The notes: generated by a model not told the origin, from the letters alone. A DNA stretch of 29,950 nucleotides from JBKJUK01 sp046590705 (GCA_046590705.1 JBKJUK010000128.1:1-29950), one strand, 5' to 3'; counted from the first letter of the stretch, positions 8,612-15,835 are shown. Translations and numbers: made by a program.

Positions 8612-9037
8612 ATGAATAAGGCTTTCCATCTCGCAGCGTCGCTACTGCTGCTCTGCTCCTGCGCTCTTTCGACGGGCCGGGAGAGAACGCTGTATGACCA
8701 ACTGGGCGGGAAGCCAGGAATCGAGTCCATCGTCGAGAAAATGTTATCCAACATCGCAGACGACCTCCGCATCGCACCCAAGTTCGCGAATGCCGACATC
8801 ACCAATCTCCAACGCCTGCTGACCGAACAGTTCTGCGCCATATCTGGCGGCCCCTGCACCTACACGGGCCGAGACATGAAGAGCGCTCACGTCGACCTGA
8901 ACATCACCGCTGCAGAGTTCAACGCGCTGGTCGAAGATCTGATCGATGCCATGACCACGCTTCGCGTCCCGACCTCAGCTCAGAATCAGCTGATTGCGCG
9001 TCTGGCGACCATGCAGAGGGACGTGGTTCAGCGCTGA
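8612..9037 (+). CDS. Group 1 truncated haemoglobin, probable lipoprotein
   Basis: A 141-residue protein: signal peptide and probable lipobox LLCSC with lipidation at C17, followed by a truncated-globin fold starting TLYDQLGGKPGIESIV. The proximal haem histidine is H93 in MKSAHVDLNI, a strong match to group 1 (TrHbN-like) globins (typically GRDMKxAH). The distal B10 Tyr expected in VxDFY-type sequences appears to be Leu here (IVEKMLSN), which may alter O2/NO chemistry. Unlike typical cytoplasmic truncated globins it is exported, so it should work on the outer face of the inner membrane or on the outer membrane. It begins 3 nt after the DUF3034 stop and is the last gene of the cupredoxin/c-di-GMP operon. 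NO scavenging or gas sensing is inferred. Confidence 0.88.
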   Translation: MNKAFHLAASLLLLCSCALSTGRERTLYDQLGGKPGIESIVEKMLSNIADDLRIAPKFANADITNLQRLLTEQFCAISGGPCTYTGRDMKSAHVDLNITAAEFNALVEDLIDAMTTLRVPTSAQNQLIARLATMQRDVVQR

Positions 9038-9120
9038 AGTTTTCGGAAGCGCGCATGCAGGCATGCCGGGTTGGAACAGTCGCAAGACCGAGTATCCGTA
9101 TATACCGCTGCAACGGCCAG

Positions 9121-9276
9121 CGACGTCATTCCGAAAGAGCACACCGTGGTCGGTAGCGCGCACAGAGAGTGCTGCGACTGAGGAATCTACGCAAAAGGGT
9201 CGCGCTCAACAATCGCAGCGCGGTCCCTGTGCGTAGATCCCTCGCACCCACCCACCCCGCCGCTCGGGATGACGGC
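9121..9276. repeat. Large imperfect palindromic repeat, copy 1
   Basis: Outer arms GTCATTCCGA (9125-9134) and CTCGGGATGAC (9263-9273), inner arms GAGGAATCTACGC (9180-9192) and GCGTAGATCCCTC (9231-9243), and a GC-rich centre. The element occupies most of the 306-bp gap between the convergent globin and aldo/keto reductase genes. It is a close relative of the copy at 18031-18184 and an architectural relative of the one at 27821-28000. Nothing else is recognisable in the gap. Confidence 0.85.
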
Positions 9277-9343
9277 TCCCTGCTGATGCTCAGCAATTCC
9301 CGTTACTTTCTCTCAGTCGCCATGCTGCACCTATGACCGCTGA

Positions 9344-10318
9344 TCAGCGATTCACCGAACTCATGTCGGCATAACGATCCCCTGCAGCAACTCCATGAGG
9401 CGCCACGCGATCGATCTCAGCCAGTTCCGATGCGCTCAGCTCGATGTCCAGCGCAGCGACATTCTCTTCGAGAAAACTCACATGCTTGGTTCCGGGAATC
9501 GGAACGATGTCTTCCCCTTGCGCCATCAGCCAGGCCAGAGCCAGCTGCGAAGCTGTCACGCCCTTCTCGCTTGCGAACTCCGTGATGCGGTCGACGAGAT
9601 CAAGATTTTTCTGAAAATTCTCACCCTGAAACCGAGGCGAGTTGCGGCGGAAATCATCCGGCTGGAGATCATCGATACTACGGAAGCTTCCGGTGAGAAA
9701 GCCGCGACCGAGTGGACTGTATGGCACAAAGCCGATCCCGAGTTCGCGGACCGTCGGCAGGATCTCGTCTTCAGGATCTCTGCTCCAGAGTGAGTACTCA
9801 GTTTGCAGGGCGGTGATCGGATGCACGGCCTGCGCACGACGGATGGTGGCGGACCCTGCTTCCGACATTCCCAGATAGCGCACCTTCCCCTGCTGAACCA
9901 GTTCCGACATAGCGCCAATGGTTTCCTCGATCGGCACGTTCGGATCAACGCGATGCTGATAGTAAAGATCGATCGTGTCGATCCCGAGTCGTTTCAGCGA
10001 GCCTTCGCAGGCGCTGCGAACGTATGCTGGAGACCCGACGATTCCCCGCACTCCATCAGGGGACCGCGTGATCCCGAATTTCGTGGCGATCACCACCTCT
10101 TCACGCCGCCCACGAATGAACCTGCCGAGCAGTTCCTCATTCCTGTATGGTCCGTACATGTCGGCGGTGTCGAGGAAGTTGACTCCCAACGCTAGTGCAC
10201 GTTCCAGGGTAGCCATCGTTTCTGCTTCGCTTCCCCCTTTGTAGAACTCGGACATGCCCATGCATCCGAGCCCTGTCGCCGAGACTTCGAGTCTGCCGCC
10301 AAGTATTCTGGTTTTCAT
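9344..10318 (-). CDS. Aldo/keto reductase
   Basis: A 324-residue cytoplasmic NADPH-dependent oxidoreductase of the aldo/keto reductase superfamily, a TIM barrel of usual length. The catalytic tetrad is visible: D50 and Y55 in FLDTADMYG, K80 in IATKFG and H122 in YYQHRVD. The N-terminal LGCMGMSEFY and late IPGTKHVSFLEEN segments are typical of the AKR13-like group that reduces aldehydes and ketones. ATG at 10318 is chosen over an in-frame GTG 30 nt upstream, because MKTRILG gives the standard N-terminus. It stands alone, converges on the globin operon and diverges from exosortase H. Its natural substrate cannot be inferred. Confidence 0.93.
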   Translation of the reverse strand: MKTRILGGRLEVSATGLGCMGMSEFYKGGSEAETMATLERALALGVNFLDTADMYGPYRNEELLGRFIRGRREEVVIATKFGITRSPDGVRGIVGSPAYVRSACEGSLKRLGIDTIDLYYQHRVDPNVPIEETIGAMSELVQQGKVRYLGMSEAGSATIRRAQAVHPITALQTEYSLWSRDPEDEILPTVRELGIGFVPYSPLGRGFLTGSFRSIDDLQPDDFRRNSPRFQGENFQKNLDLVDRITEFASEKGVTASQLALAWLMAQGEDIVPIPGTKHVSFLEENVAALDIELSASELAEIDRVAPHGVAAGDRYADMSSVNR

Positions 10319-10440
10319 GACCTGCTGCAGGTTCACATCGCGCGCCACCGCCCGACACGCAGGAAGGCGAAATCACTGACCGAAACTCCCACACCCCAGC
10401 CGCCTCTGCTCGAACGCTGCTGGTATAGAATGCGCCGCCC

Positions 10441-10950
10441 ATGGCGCTCAACTCGCGGCAAACGCGCTTCCTCTTCAAATTCTCCGGTCTGCTGATCCTG
10501 TTTTACGTCGTCGTCTCTCCTGCTCCCGTTGATCGGGCGGTCATCGCTCCACTCACGCGCGGACTCTCGGCCGTGTCGGCATCGGTCATCAATCTTCTCG
10601 GTCAGGACGCCACGCGCAGCGGAACGGTCATTCAAAACAGCCGATTCGCCGTTGACATCAAAAACGGCTGCAACGGTATCGAGGCCGTCGTTTTCCTCTG
10701 CGCTGCGATCTTCGCCTTCGACGCTTCAATCCGTGCACGACTGGCGGGAGTCCTCGCAGGAGTTCTGGCGATCCAGATTCTCAACGTAGTTCGCATCGTC
10801 ACGCTCTTTCTCCTCGGCATCTACCGGCGAGATCTCTTCGAGGTCTTTCACCTGGCCATCTGGCAAAGCCTGATCTTCGGCGCAGCAGTGTTCATCTTTC
10901 TCTACTGGACGTCGAAGGTTCAGAAGTTAAATGCTGCTACAACTAGTTAG
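10441..10950 (+). CDS. xrtH: Exosortase H (XrtH)
   Basis: A 169-residue multipass membrane cysteine transpeptidase of the exosortase family. The three catalytic residues are visible: C77 in NGCNGIEA, R118 in LNVVRIVTL and H137 in FEVFHLAIW. The short length, NGCNGIEA motif and partner gene fit XrtH, which is thought to recognise C-terminal sorting signals (IPTLxxWG-CTERM class) and to move the anchored proteins to the cell surface. The next gene overlaps it by 20 nt and encodes the XrtH-associated membrane protein. No substrate with a CTERM tail is found in this window, so the targets lie elsewhere. The promoter is presumably in the 122-bp divergent gap with the aldo/keto reductase. Confidence 0.9.
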   Translation: MALNSRQTRFLFKFSGLLILFYVVVSPAPVDRAVIAPLTRGLSAVSASVINLLGQDATRSGTVIQNSRFAVDIKNGCNGIEAVVFLCAAIFAFDASIRARLAGVLAGVLAIQILNVVRIVTLFLLGIYRRDLFEVFHLAIWQSLIFGAAVFIFLYWTSKVQKLNAATTS

Positions 10951-11506
10951 GTTCCTGGTCGGTCTGTTCATCGGAGTGGTCCTCTGGACTTCGACCGCAG
11001 CCTCGTACAACCAATTTCTCGGCAAGGTGACCGCTCCGGCTTTGCGCCTTGATGGCCGATTCGCTCCCGCCGAGCTGACTCCGGCGGGGACTTCCATCAC
11101 CGTCTCCTCCCCCGATGCGGCCTTACCCTCGGCCACGATTCCGGCGAGCCTGTTGACCTACAACGTGATCCTGCTGCTGGCGCTATTCGCCTCGAATCGC
11201 AGTCCGTTCAGCGCCCACAATCTGAAGTCTCTATTCTTCTCGATACTGCTGATCATGGCCATCCACCCGGTCGGACTACTGGTCGCGATCGAGAGTACGT
11301 ACGCGGCGCGCATGGGCGCGTGGAGTGAATCACACTACGGAACCCTGGCCGCGAATGCCTGGTTGATCGCAGAAATGTTTTATCGACTCGTGGGCATGTT
11401 CGGGCTCGTTTTTCTCTGCTGGTGGTGGGCCAGAAACAGACAGACAGCTCAAAGTGCCGTCACCAAACCTGCACCCGCAGAAAAACGCAAGAGAAGAAAG
11501 AAGTAA
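10931..11506 (+). CDS. Exosortase H-associated membrane protein
   Basis: A 191-residue protein with an N-terminal membrane helix (about 4-22), a periplasmic segment, three further helices (about 73-87, 99-119, 139-167) and a very basic tail ending KRKRRKK. This topology, and its position overlapping the 3' end of the exosortase gene by 20 nt, match the membrane protein habitually paired with XrtH. It has no catalytic motif I can recognise. It probably helps processing or presentation of sorting substrates, but its role is not established. It ends 60 bp before the convergent ECF sigma gene, with a heptamer repeat in between. Confidence 0.78.
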   Translation: MLLQLVRFLVGLFIGVVLWTSTAASYNQFLGKVTAPALRLDGRFAPAELTPAGTSITVSSPDAALPSATIPASLLTYNVILLLALFASNRSPFSAHNLKSLFFSILLIMAIHPVGLLVAIESTYAARMGAWSESHYGTLAANAWLIAEMFYRLVGMFGLVFLCWWWARNRQTAQSAVTKPAPAEKRKRRKK

Positions 11507-11530
11507 GAGCCAGAATCTAGCCCTCACCAC

Positions 11531-11566
11531 ATTCAACATTCTCTATTCAACATTCTCCATTCTCCT
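11531..11566 (-). repeat. Heptanucleotide repeat, ATTCAAC/ATTCTCY units
   Basis: Five consecutive 7-nt units of ATTCAAC or ATTCTCC/T fill the 59-bp gap between the convergent XrtH partner and sigma genes. The inverse string (GAATGGAGAAT) recurs at 27768-27800. It may double as a spacer or transcription-end region; there is no hairpin within it. Confidence 0.7.
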
Positions 11567-12165
11567 CATCGCATATGCGGGTCGAGCAGAGTCCGAAGTG
11601 CCTGCCTGGCGCGATGCAGACGGATCTTCACAGCGTTGTCGGAAATACCAAGGATGCCTGCGCACTCACTCGTCGAGAGCTCTTCGACATCGCGCATGAG
11701 CAGCGTTGCGCGATACGGTTCCGGAATTTCGTCAATGGATCGCCGTAAGAGTTCACTCAGCTCCTTCCGTTCCATGCGATGCACGGCATCCTCTCGCCAT
11801 GTCACGTTCACCTCACTCTGATGACCGTCTTCGAGAAACCGGGGAAGGTACGGCTCGATGCTTTCCTCCGCTCGGCGGCGCTCCGTCCGCAGTTTCATCA
11901 GGCAGTGGTTTACGACGATGCGATGAAGCCACGTCGCCAGTGATGACGCAGCAGCAAAGGAATGGATCGCCCGCAGGGTGGAGATCAGAGAGTCCTGCAA
12001 TGCGTCACGCGCATCCTCCTCTGAGCGGAGGAAGCTTCGTGCAACCTGCAGAAGACGGGGACCGTGCCGCCGTATCAGGAACTCGAAAGCATGTTCGTCT
12101 CCGCCGCGCAGCGCGTCGACGAGAACGGTTTCATCCTCGAATCGCGATGGAAGGAGCAATGTCAT
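11566..12165 (-). CDS. ECF-type RNA polymerase sigma factor
   Basis: About 199 residues with the two ECF regions. Sigma region 2 contains DARDALQDSLISTLRAI and SSLATWLHRIVVNHCLMKLR (core binding and -10 recognition). Region 4 contains LRRSIDEIPEPYRATLLM and the helix-turn-helix LSTSECAGILGISDNAVKI (-35 recognition). ATG 12165 is used; an in-frame GTG lies 9 nt upstream. The gene overlaps the preceding small membrane-protein gene by 35 nt and is third in the minus-strand unit that begins with a zinc-finger anti-sigma factor. The sigma/anti-sigma set is divergent from the DM13/barrel operon, the natural candidate target. The inducing signal is unknown. Confidence 0.93.
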   Translation of the reverse strand: MTLLLPSRFEDETVLVDALRGGDEHAFEFLIRRHGPRLLQVARSFLRSEEDARDALQDSLISTLRAIHSFAAASSLATWLHRIVVNHCLMKLRTERRRAEESIEPYLPRFLEDGHQSEVNVTWREDAVHRMERKELSELLRRSIDEIPEPYRATLLMRDVEELSTSECAGILGISDNAVKIRLHRARQALRTLLDPHMR

Positions 12166-12439
12166 CAACGCCACGCCTCGACGTGAGTCGAGACAGAAGG
12201 CGGACTGCAGCCATCAGTAGAACGCCCCATACCGCAGTGTTCCATACAATCAATACGATCAAAATCACCGCACGGACGTCATACGATGCCTCGGCGTAGA
12301 ACGACTGGCCGAACGAGCGGTCGATGAGGAACAGTGCCGGAAATGCCGGCCAGGCCCACGGGCTGTACCAGGAGAATACGGTCATGCTCAGGCCACCGAG
12401 GGCGGCGTAGAAGCCGCGACTGCCGATCTTCCTGCTCAA
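12131..12439 (-). CDS. Small membrane protein between anti-sigma and sigma genes
   Basis: The frame shows two or three hydrophobic stretches (about GFYAALGGLSMTVFSW, WAWPAFPALFLI, and AVILIVLIVWNTAVWGVLL) and a basic C-terminus. Start is uncertain. A TTG at 12439 overlaps the anti-sigma stop and has GGAG at good spacing, giving 102 residues; extending further into the anti-sigma gene would only read its shadow frame. The next gene (sigma) begins inside its 3' end. I do not recognise the family. The position suggests the membrane arm of the anti-sigma system, passing an envelope signal to the soluble zinc-finger protein. Confidence 0.65.
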   Translation of the reverse strand: MSRKIGSRGFYAALGGLSMTVFSWYSPWAWPAFPALFLIDRSFGQSFYAEASYDVRAVILIVLIVWNTAVWGVLLMAAVRLLSRLTSRRGVDDIAPSIAIRG

Positions 12440-12708
12440 TCTCGACTCCGTTTCAGGACCAAACGAAGAAGCTCCTCCGGGACAGGTACGTCCGTCACAT
12501 GATCGACACGCATGCTCATGGCTAGCGCAGTCGTCTCCCGGTAGCTCAGCACATAGTCGACGCACGATCGGCAGATCCCGAGGTGCACTTCGACCAGCCG
12601 AACATCCCCCTGATCGAGTTCGTCGTCGATGTAGGACGACAACAGGTCCAACAGGTCACGACAAGTCAGTTCAGTAGCGCGGTCACCCGCGGCGGTTCCC
12701 ATGATCAT
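12436..12708 (-). CDS. Zinc-finger anti-sigma factor
   Basis: A 90-residue protein with the ZAS signature HxxxCxxC (H42, C46, C49 in VEVHLGICRSCVDYV), preceded by the usual helical TCRDLLDLLSSYIDDEL. Such domains bind Zn and hold a cognate ECF sigma factor inactive until a redox or envelope signal. It has no transmembrane helix of its own, unlike many ZAS proteins, and the next gene may supply that part. Start is ATG 12708, or ATG 12702 two codons later, with AGAGAG just upstream; the longer open frame to 12777 lacks a ribosome site. It is first in the operon with the membrane protein and sigma factor. Confidence 0.87.
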   Translation of the reverse strand: MIMGTAAGDRATELTCRDLLDLLSSYIDDELDQGDVRLVEVHLGICRSCVDYVLSYRETTALAMSMRVDHVTDVPVPEELLRLVLKRSRD

Positions 12709-12733
12709 CTCTCTGATGCCGGCTGCGGGAAAA

Positions 12734-12758
12734 GGTTTCAGGATGAATTTTTGAAACC
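12734..12758. promoter_or_regulatory. Palindromic GGTTTCA-N11-TGAAACC in divergent promoter region
   Basis: A perfect 7-bp inverted repeat with an 11-nt spacer in the 104-bp gap between the anti-sigma (minus) and DM13 (plus) genes. TGAAACC read outward on each strand resembles an ECF -35 element, and a CATC follows 16 nt downstream on the plus strand and 14 nt downstream on the minus strand. It is either a pair of divergent sigma-factor -35 boxes or an operator. Confidence 0.4.
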
Positions 12759-12812
12759 ATTCGAGATCCTGCTGCATCCAACTCCCGTATCACCGCTGAT
12801 GGGAGAAATCGG

Positions 12813-13547
12813 ATGAGAAACGGAATTGCAGCACTCTGCCTCCTTGCCTCTGTTGTGCTCGTACCTGATACCGCGACCGCAGAACAACTGCTGGTTCCGG
12901 AGCCTGGAAACATCGAGCTCCATCTTCGCAATGAATCAGCAACCGACGACATCCAGCTGGAGTACGGCAGAGCAGAGGACGTTTCCGCCGCTGTACTGCT
13001 CCGTCTTCTTCCGTTGCAGGAAGTGACGACGCTCGTAGCGTCCGACCCCGGTGGTAGAGAACTGATCATTCGCGCACCCGAGACATTGCGGGTGCGGTGG
13101 CGCGTCTCGGGTGCCGGCAAATCGGATTGGAAACCAGCCATTCAACAGATGGACTCAATCCTCGCCCAGGCAGTGCCAACTCGGCGCAGAGTAGCAAGAT
13201 CGCGATCTGTTTCCCCGGCCACCCTGGTTCAAGTCGGGGACGTGGCCGTCTTCACCGGCTCACATGCAGTGTCAGGGATTGCCACCATCATCTCCCCGAT
13301 CCAGATTCAAATCACGAATCTCCGCCATGATGGCAGTGCACCGGGACTCGATCTTCGTGTGGGGCTTTCCACGAACTCCCGACGAAACTTCGCCGTGCTG
13401 TCGGTGACCGGCCGGCAGCAGTTCAAAGGCGACACGCTCACTCTGACCTTGCCACCATCGGTCGACCTGAACTCGTTCGACACGTTTACAGTCTGGTGCT
13501 ACGAGTTTAACGTGATCATCGCTGACGGTCGCTTCCGTCGTCCATGA
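12813..13547 (+). CDS. Secreted DM13-domain protein
   Basis: A 244-residue protein with a Sec signal peptide (1 to about 23, ending ATA before EQ). Residues about 140-244 match the DM13 pattern: HAVSGIATI, a beta-rich APGLDLRVGLS segment, KGDTLTLTLPPSVDL and VWCYEFNV with the near-invariant Cys at 229. DM13 domains are proposed to take part in electron transfer or hydroxylation in secreted and surface proteins. The N-terminal half (25-120) is unassigned. Start ATG 12813 has GGGAGA 6 nt upstream. The stop overlaps the barrel gene by 4 nt (ATGA), so they are coupled. The divergent ECF operon suggests regulation by that sigma factor. Confidence 0.78.
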   Translation: MRNGIAALCLLASVVLVPDTATAEQLLVPEPGNIELHLRNESATDDIQLEYGRAEDVSAAVLLRLLPLQEVTTLVASDPGGRELIIRAPETLRVRWRVSGAGKSDWKPAIQQMDSILAQAVPTRRRVARSRSVSPATLVQVGDVAVFTGSHAVSGIATIISPIQIQITNLRHDGSAPGLDLRVGLSTNSRRNFAVLSVTGRQQFKGDTLTLTLPPSVDLNSFDTFTVWCYEFNVIIADGRFRRP

Positions 13548-14374
13548 CGCACTGCCTGCGCGTGATATTCGTCGCGGCGCTGCTCTGCGCGACTGCCATC
13601 GACGCGCACCCGGATGCATGGCCTCGTGGAAGCGGTAACGCGTATGTCCATCTAGGGTTGTCACAGCTCGATTCGAGCAGAGCCTTCGCTCCGGACGGCG
13701 ATCGCGTTCCATACCCAGGCCGAGGGGCGCGCCAGCGAAGCGCTGTTCTGTACTTCGAGACAGGACTCGGCGAGCAGTGGACGGTGATCGGAACAGTGCC
13801 CTGGAAATCGGTGCTGGCGCGAGGTTTCGAGAACGAATTCAAGACGCAGGGCTTCTCGGATCTCGACCTGACCTTACGGAGGTCGTTCGAGTCGCGGCGC
13901 GGCGTTCTCGCGATCGAGGTGGGGTCGTCCTTCCCTCTCGGATACAAGAGCACCGACTTTCCACAACTCGGTACCGGCGAGATCGATCCGCACATCAACC
14001 TGGCCTGGTCTCAATCATTACGCGTGCTGCCATCAGCGTTCGTGAGTTTGCAGTCCGGCTACCGTCGACGGGGTGGACCAGTGAAAGACGAGCTCCCATA
14101 CTCGTTGAAGGCCGGCTTCTTCCCGCTTCGTGACGTGGGAACCTTCGTCTCTCTGCGCGGCTGGGAGAGCCTTGCCTCCTTCGCAGAAACTGATCCGACC
14201 CTCGGACTTGTGAGCGGCGACTCGGAATCGTTCAGCGCTGCGGGCGAAGTGTACTTCGAGGTGTCGAGATCGTTCGACGCCAATCTGGAAGTGTCCCGGG
14301 TTCTCCGAGGAAGAAATACCGTGTCTGGCACAGAGATCAGAATCGGCATGGCCTTCAGGATCCCCCGTCGATAG
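13544..14374 (+). CDS. Outer-membrane beta-barrel protein
   Basis: A 276-residue protein with a Sec signal peptide (1 to about 21, ending AIDA before HPD) followed by alternating amphipathic strands separated by polar loops (for example AVLYFETGLGEQWTVIGTVPW, split as YFETGLG/WTVIGTVPW, then FSDLDLTLRRSF and AFVSLQSGYRR). This resembles the barrel group of transporter-like or MetA-pathway proteins. No catalytic motif is seen. It ends IGMAFRIPRR, not in Phe. It overlaps the DM13 gene by 4 nt. A role in passing or displaying the DM13 partner's substrate is inference only. Confidence 0.72.
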   Translation: MTHCLRVIFVAALLCATAIDAHPDAWPRGSGNAYVHLGLSQLDSSRAFAPDGDRVPYPGRGARQRSAVLYFETGLGEQWTVIGTVPWKSVLARGFENEFKTQGFSDLDLTLRRSFESRRGVLAIEVGSSFPLGYKSTDFPQLGTGEIDPHINLAWSQSLRVLPSAFVSLQSGYRRRGGPVKDELPYSLKAGFFPLRDVGTFVSLRGWESLASFAETDPTLGLVSGDSESFSAAGEVYFEVSRSFDANLEVSRVLRGRNTVSGTEIRIGMAFRIPRR

Positions 14375-14476
14375 GCAGAGCGTCGTTCGTTGCATGACCA
14401 GCGTCGAGGCTGCCGCGTATACACGAGATACCGACCCGGAGCGCAAAGATGCGCGCTTTCGCTATAAACTCTTCGC

Positions 14477-14890
14477 ATGATGCAACCTGCCACCAAAATT
14501 AGTCATGAACGCCAGAGCGGATGCGTTCTCATCGTCGAGGATGACGTTACGCTCCGCACGCTGATCGCCACGGTCCTGCGACGCGCTGGCTTGAAGACCG
14601 ACGAAGCCAATGATGGCGTCGAGGGGATCGATCATCTCGAGCGGACCGACTACTCCGTGGTACTGCTCGACTTGATCATGCCGAACATGAGCGGGCACGA
14701 AGTCATCGCCCACCTCAACAAGCGCACAGTTGGAGACGTCCCGGTGGTCATCGTGATGACCGGTTCGGCAGAGAAATCCTTCCGGGATCTGGACGATTCG
14801 ATCGTCACGATCTTTCTCCGAAAACCGCTGGACATCGACAGCCTGCTCTCGGTGGTGAAATCAGTGCACCGACTGACGCATGCGCACTGA
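14477..14890 (+). CDS. Stand-alone response-regulator receiver protein
   Basis: A 137-residue CheY-like protein without an output domain. Acidic pocket EDD (21-23), phosphoacceptor D65 in VVLLDLIMP, T95 in VIVMTG and K116 in LRKPLD are all present, so it should be phosphorylatable. No histidine kinase lies nearby. Two tandem ATGs start the frame. The gene ends 175 bp before a convergent DUF1801 gene, and the gap holds a long heptamer-repeat hairpin. Confidence 0.92.
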   Translation: MMQPATKISHERQSGCVLIVEDDVTLRTLIATVLRRAGLKTDEANDGVEGIDHLERTDYSVVLLDLIMPNMSGHEVIAHLNKRTVGDVPVVIVMTGSAEKSFRDLDDSIVTIFLRKPLDIDSLLSVVKSVHRLTHAH

Positions 14891-14925
14891 GTGCTGATGA
14901 ACGCAGAACTCCGGGCTGATGAACG

Positions 14926-15038
14926 CAGAACTCAGAACGCAGAACGATGACGTAAGAAAGAAATCAAAATCTGGTGTCGCTGCCTGCGAGAGTTGCCGCC
15001 TTAGTTTCTTACTTCATCGTTCTGCGTTCTGAGTTCTG
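14926..15038. repeat. Heptamer-repeat inverted pair (possible bidirectional terminator)
   Basis: A 34-nt left arm (14926-14959) is the inverse complement of 15005-15038 with one mismatch, around a 45-nt loop. Arms are made of 7-nt units (TTCTGCG, TTCTGAG) plus TTTCTTAC-TTCATCG. Unit repeats continue to 15060 and back to 14897. It separates a convergent gene pair, where such a hairpin could end transcription from both sides. Confidence 0.75.
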
Positions 15039-15065
15039 AGTTCTGCGTTCTGAGTTCTGAGTTCA

Positions 15066-15518
15066 TCATTCCCCCCGCGAGTTCCCCGTTCTCGCTTCTT
15101 CGTATCTAGCGATGAACTGCTCGGGCGTGGTGCTGGCGATCACTTTTCCGATGACCTCGAGTGGCAGGTCCGAGAGAGTTTTGAACCGGATACAGGACTT
15201 GCCCATATCCAGCTTTTTACCAGCCTTCGAGTAGCCCTCCCGAAGCTCTTTCTCCAACACGGGATCCTGATAGACGCTGTTGAGGTAAATGGCGTTGTAG
15301 TTCTTCTGGGCAGCCAACGCCGCGTAGGCCAGAGGCTGCTTGTTGTAAGTCTCCGGGTAACGCGACAGCGGAATCGACCAGGTGAGCATTCCCCATCCCA
15401 TGGATTCTTCATAGCCATCGGGAAGGTTTTCGAGAATGGTCTTCCTCACAGCAGCGATGGTGTTCCGTTGCTCCTCGGGAAGCGCCGCCAGATAGCTGTC
15501 AACCGTCACAATCTTCAT
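15066..15518 (-). CDS. DUF1801 / YdhG-like domain protein
   Basis: A 150-residue protein matching the DUF1801 pattern: VDSYLAALPEEQR at the N-terminus, WGMLTWSIPLSRYP with its beta turn, NAIYLNSVY, and GKSCIRFKTLSDLPLEVI near the end. The fold resembles frataxin/CyaY-like domains, but biochemical function is not established. ATG 15518 is preferred over ATG 15527 because GGAGGAGG lies about 10 nt before the former and almost touches the latter. It follows the anti-sigma/sigma genes on the same strand after a repeat-filled gap and is likely a separate unit. Confidence 0.88.
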   Translation of the reverse strand: MKIVTVDSYLAALPEEQRNTIAAVRKTILENLPDGYEESMGWGMLTWSIPLSRYPETYNKQPLAYAALAAQKNYNAIYLNSVYQDPVLEKELREGYSKAGKKLDMGKSCIRFKTLSDLPLEVIGKVIASTTPEQFIARYEEARTGNSRGE

Positions 15519-15583
15519 GCTCACCATTCCTCCTCCGCTTGCAGCAACCCAAACTGATCCAGACCGACCCTGACCTTGCCTTC

Positions 15584-15655
15584 TTTTCTTACTTCATCGT
15601 TCTGCGTTCTGCGTTCATCAACCCCAGGGCCTTCCGAGTTCTGCGTTCATCAATC
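15584..15655 (-). repeat. Heptamer repeat copy (TTCTGCG units, TTTCTTAC head)
   Basis: Contains TTTTCTTACTTCATCG, then TTCTGCGTTCTGCGTTCATCA (two units), and after 15 nt a second GTTCTGCGTTCATCA. It shares the exact head and unit sequence with 15005-15060. It touches the 3' end of the small anti-sigma gene and covers most of the gap before the DUF1801 gene. Confidence 0.8.
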
Positions 15656-15835
15656 CCGGATTCGCCCGCTCACCGCGATCGAATACTCCAGTCCACGCAA
15701 GTAGTCAGCGCACGGCACACACTCCGCGAGGTGAGCGTCGCAAATTCGTCTGCTTTCCTCACCCAGGGCCTGTTCGATGAAGTCGGAAAGCATCTCGACC
15801 AGAACCTCGCACGACAACTCATCTGTTACTTCCAT
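15650..15835 (-). CDS. Small zinc-finger anti-sigma factor
   Basis: A 61-residue protein with the ZAS motif HxxxCxxC (H35, C39, C42 in AHLAECVPCADYL) and an N-terminal helix CEVLVEMLSDFIEQAL. It has no membrane helix. Its ATG lies inside the 3' end of the ECF sigma gene (10-nt overlap), the classic sigma then anti-sigma order, so it should bind and inhibit that sigma factor. The C-terminus runs into a dispersed repeat, so the last few codons (SGRIRD) may have been replaced by repeat insertion. Confidence 0.85.
   Translation of the reverse strand: MEVTDELSCEVLVEMLSDFIEQALGEESRRICDAHLAECVPCADYLRGLEYSIAVSGRIRD

Noticed and set aside
7748..8629. Long open frame on the minus strand opposite the DUF3034 gene
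   Set aside because: Antisense shadow of a recognised gene, with no family features.
12440..12565. Upstream extension of the small membrane protein
   Set aside because: Reads the alternate frame of the anti-sigma gene, and TTG 12439 has a better ribosome site.
14897..15060. Repeat array resembling a CRISPR
   Set aside because: Units are 7 nt with no unique spacers and no cas genes nearby.
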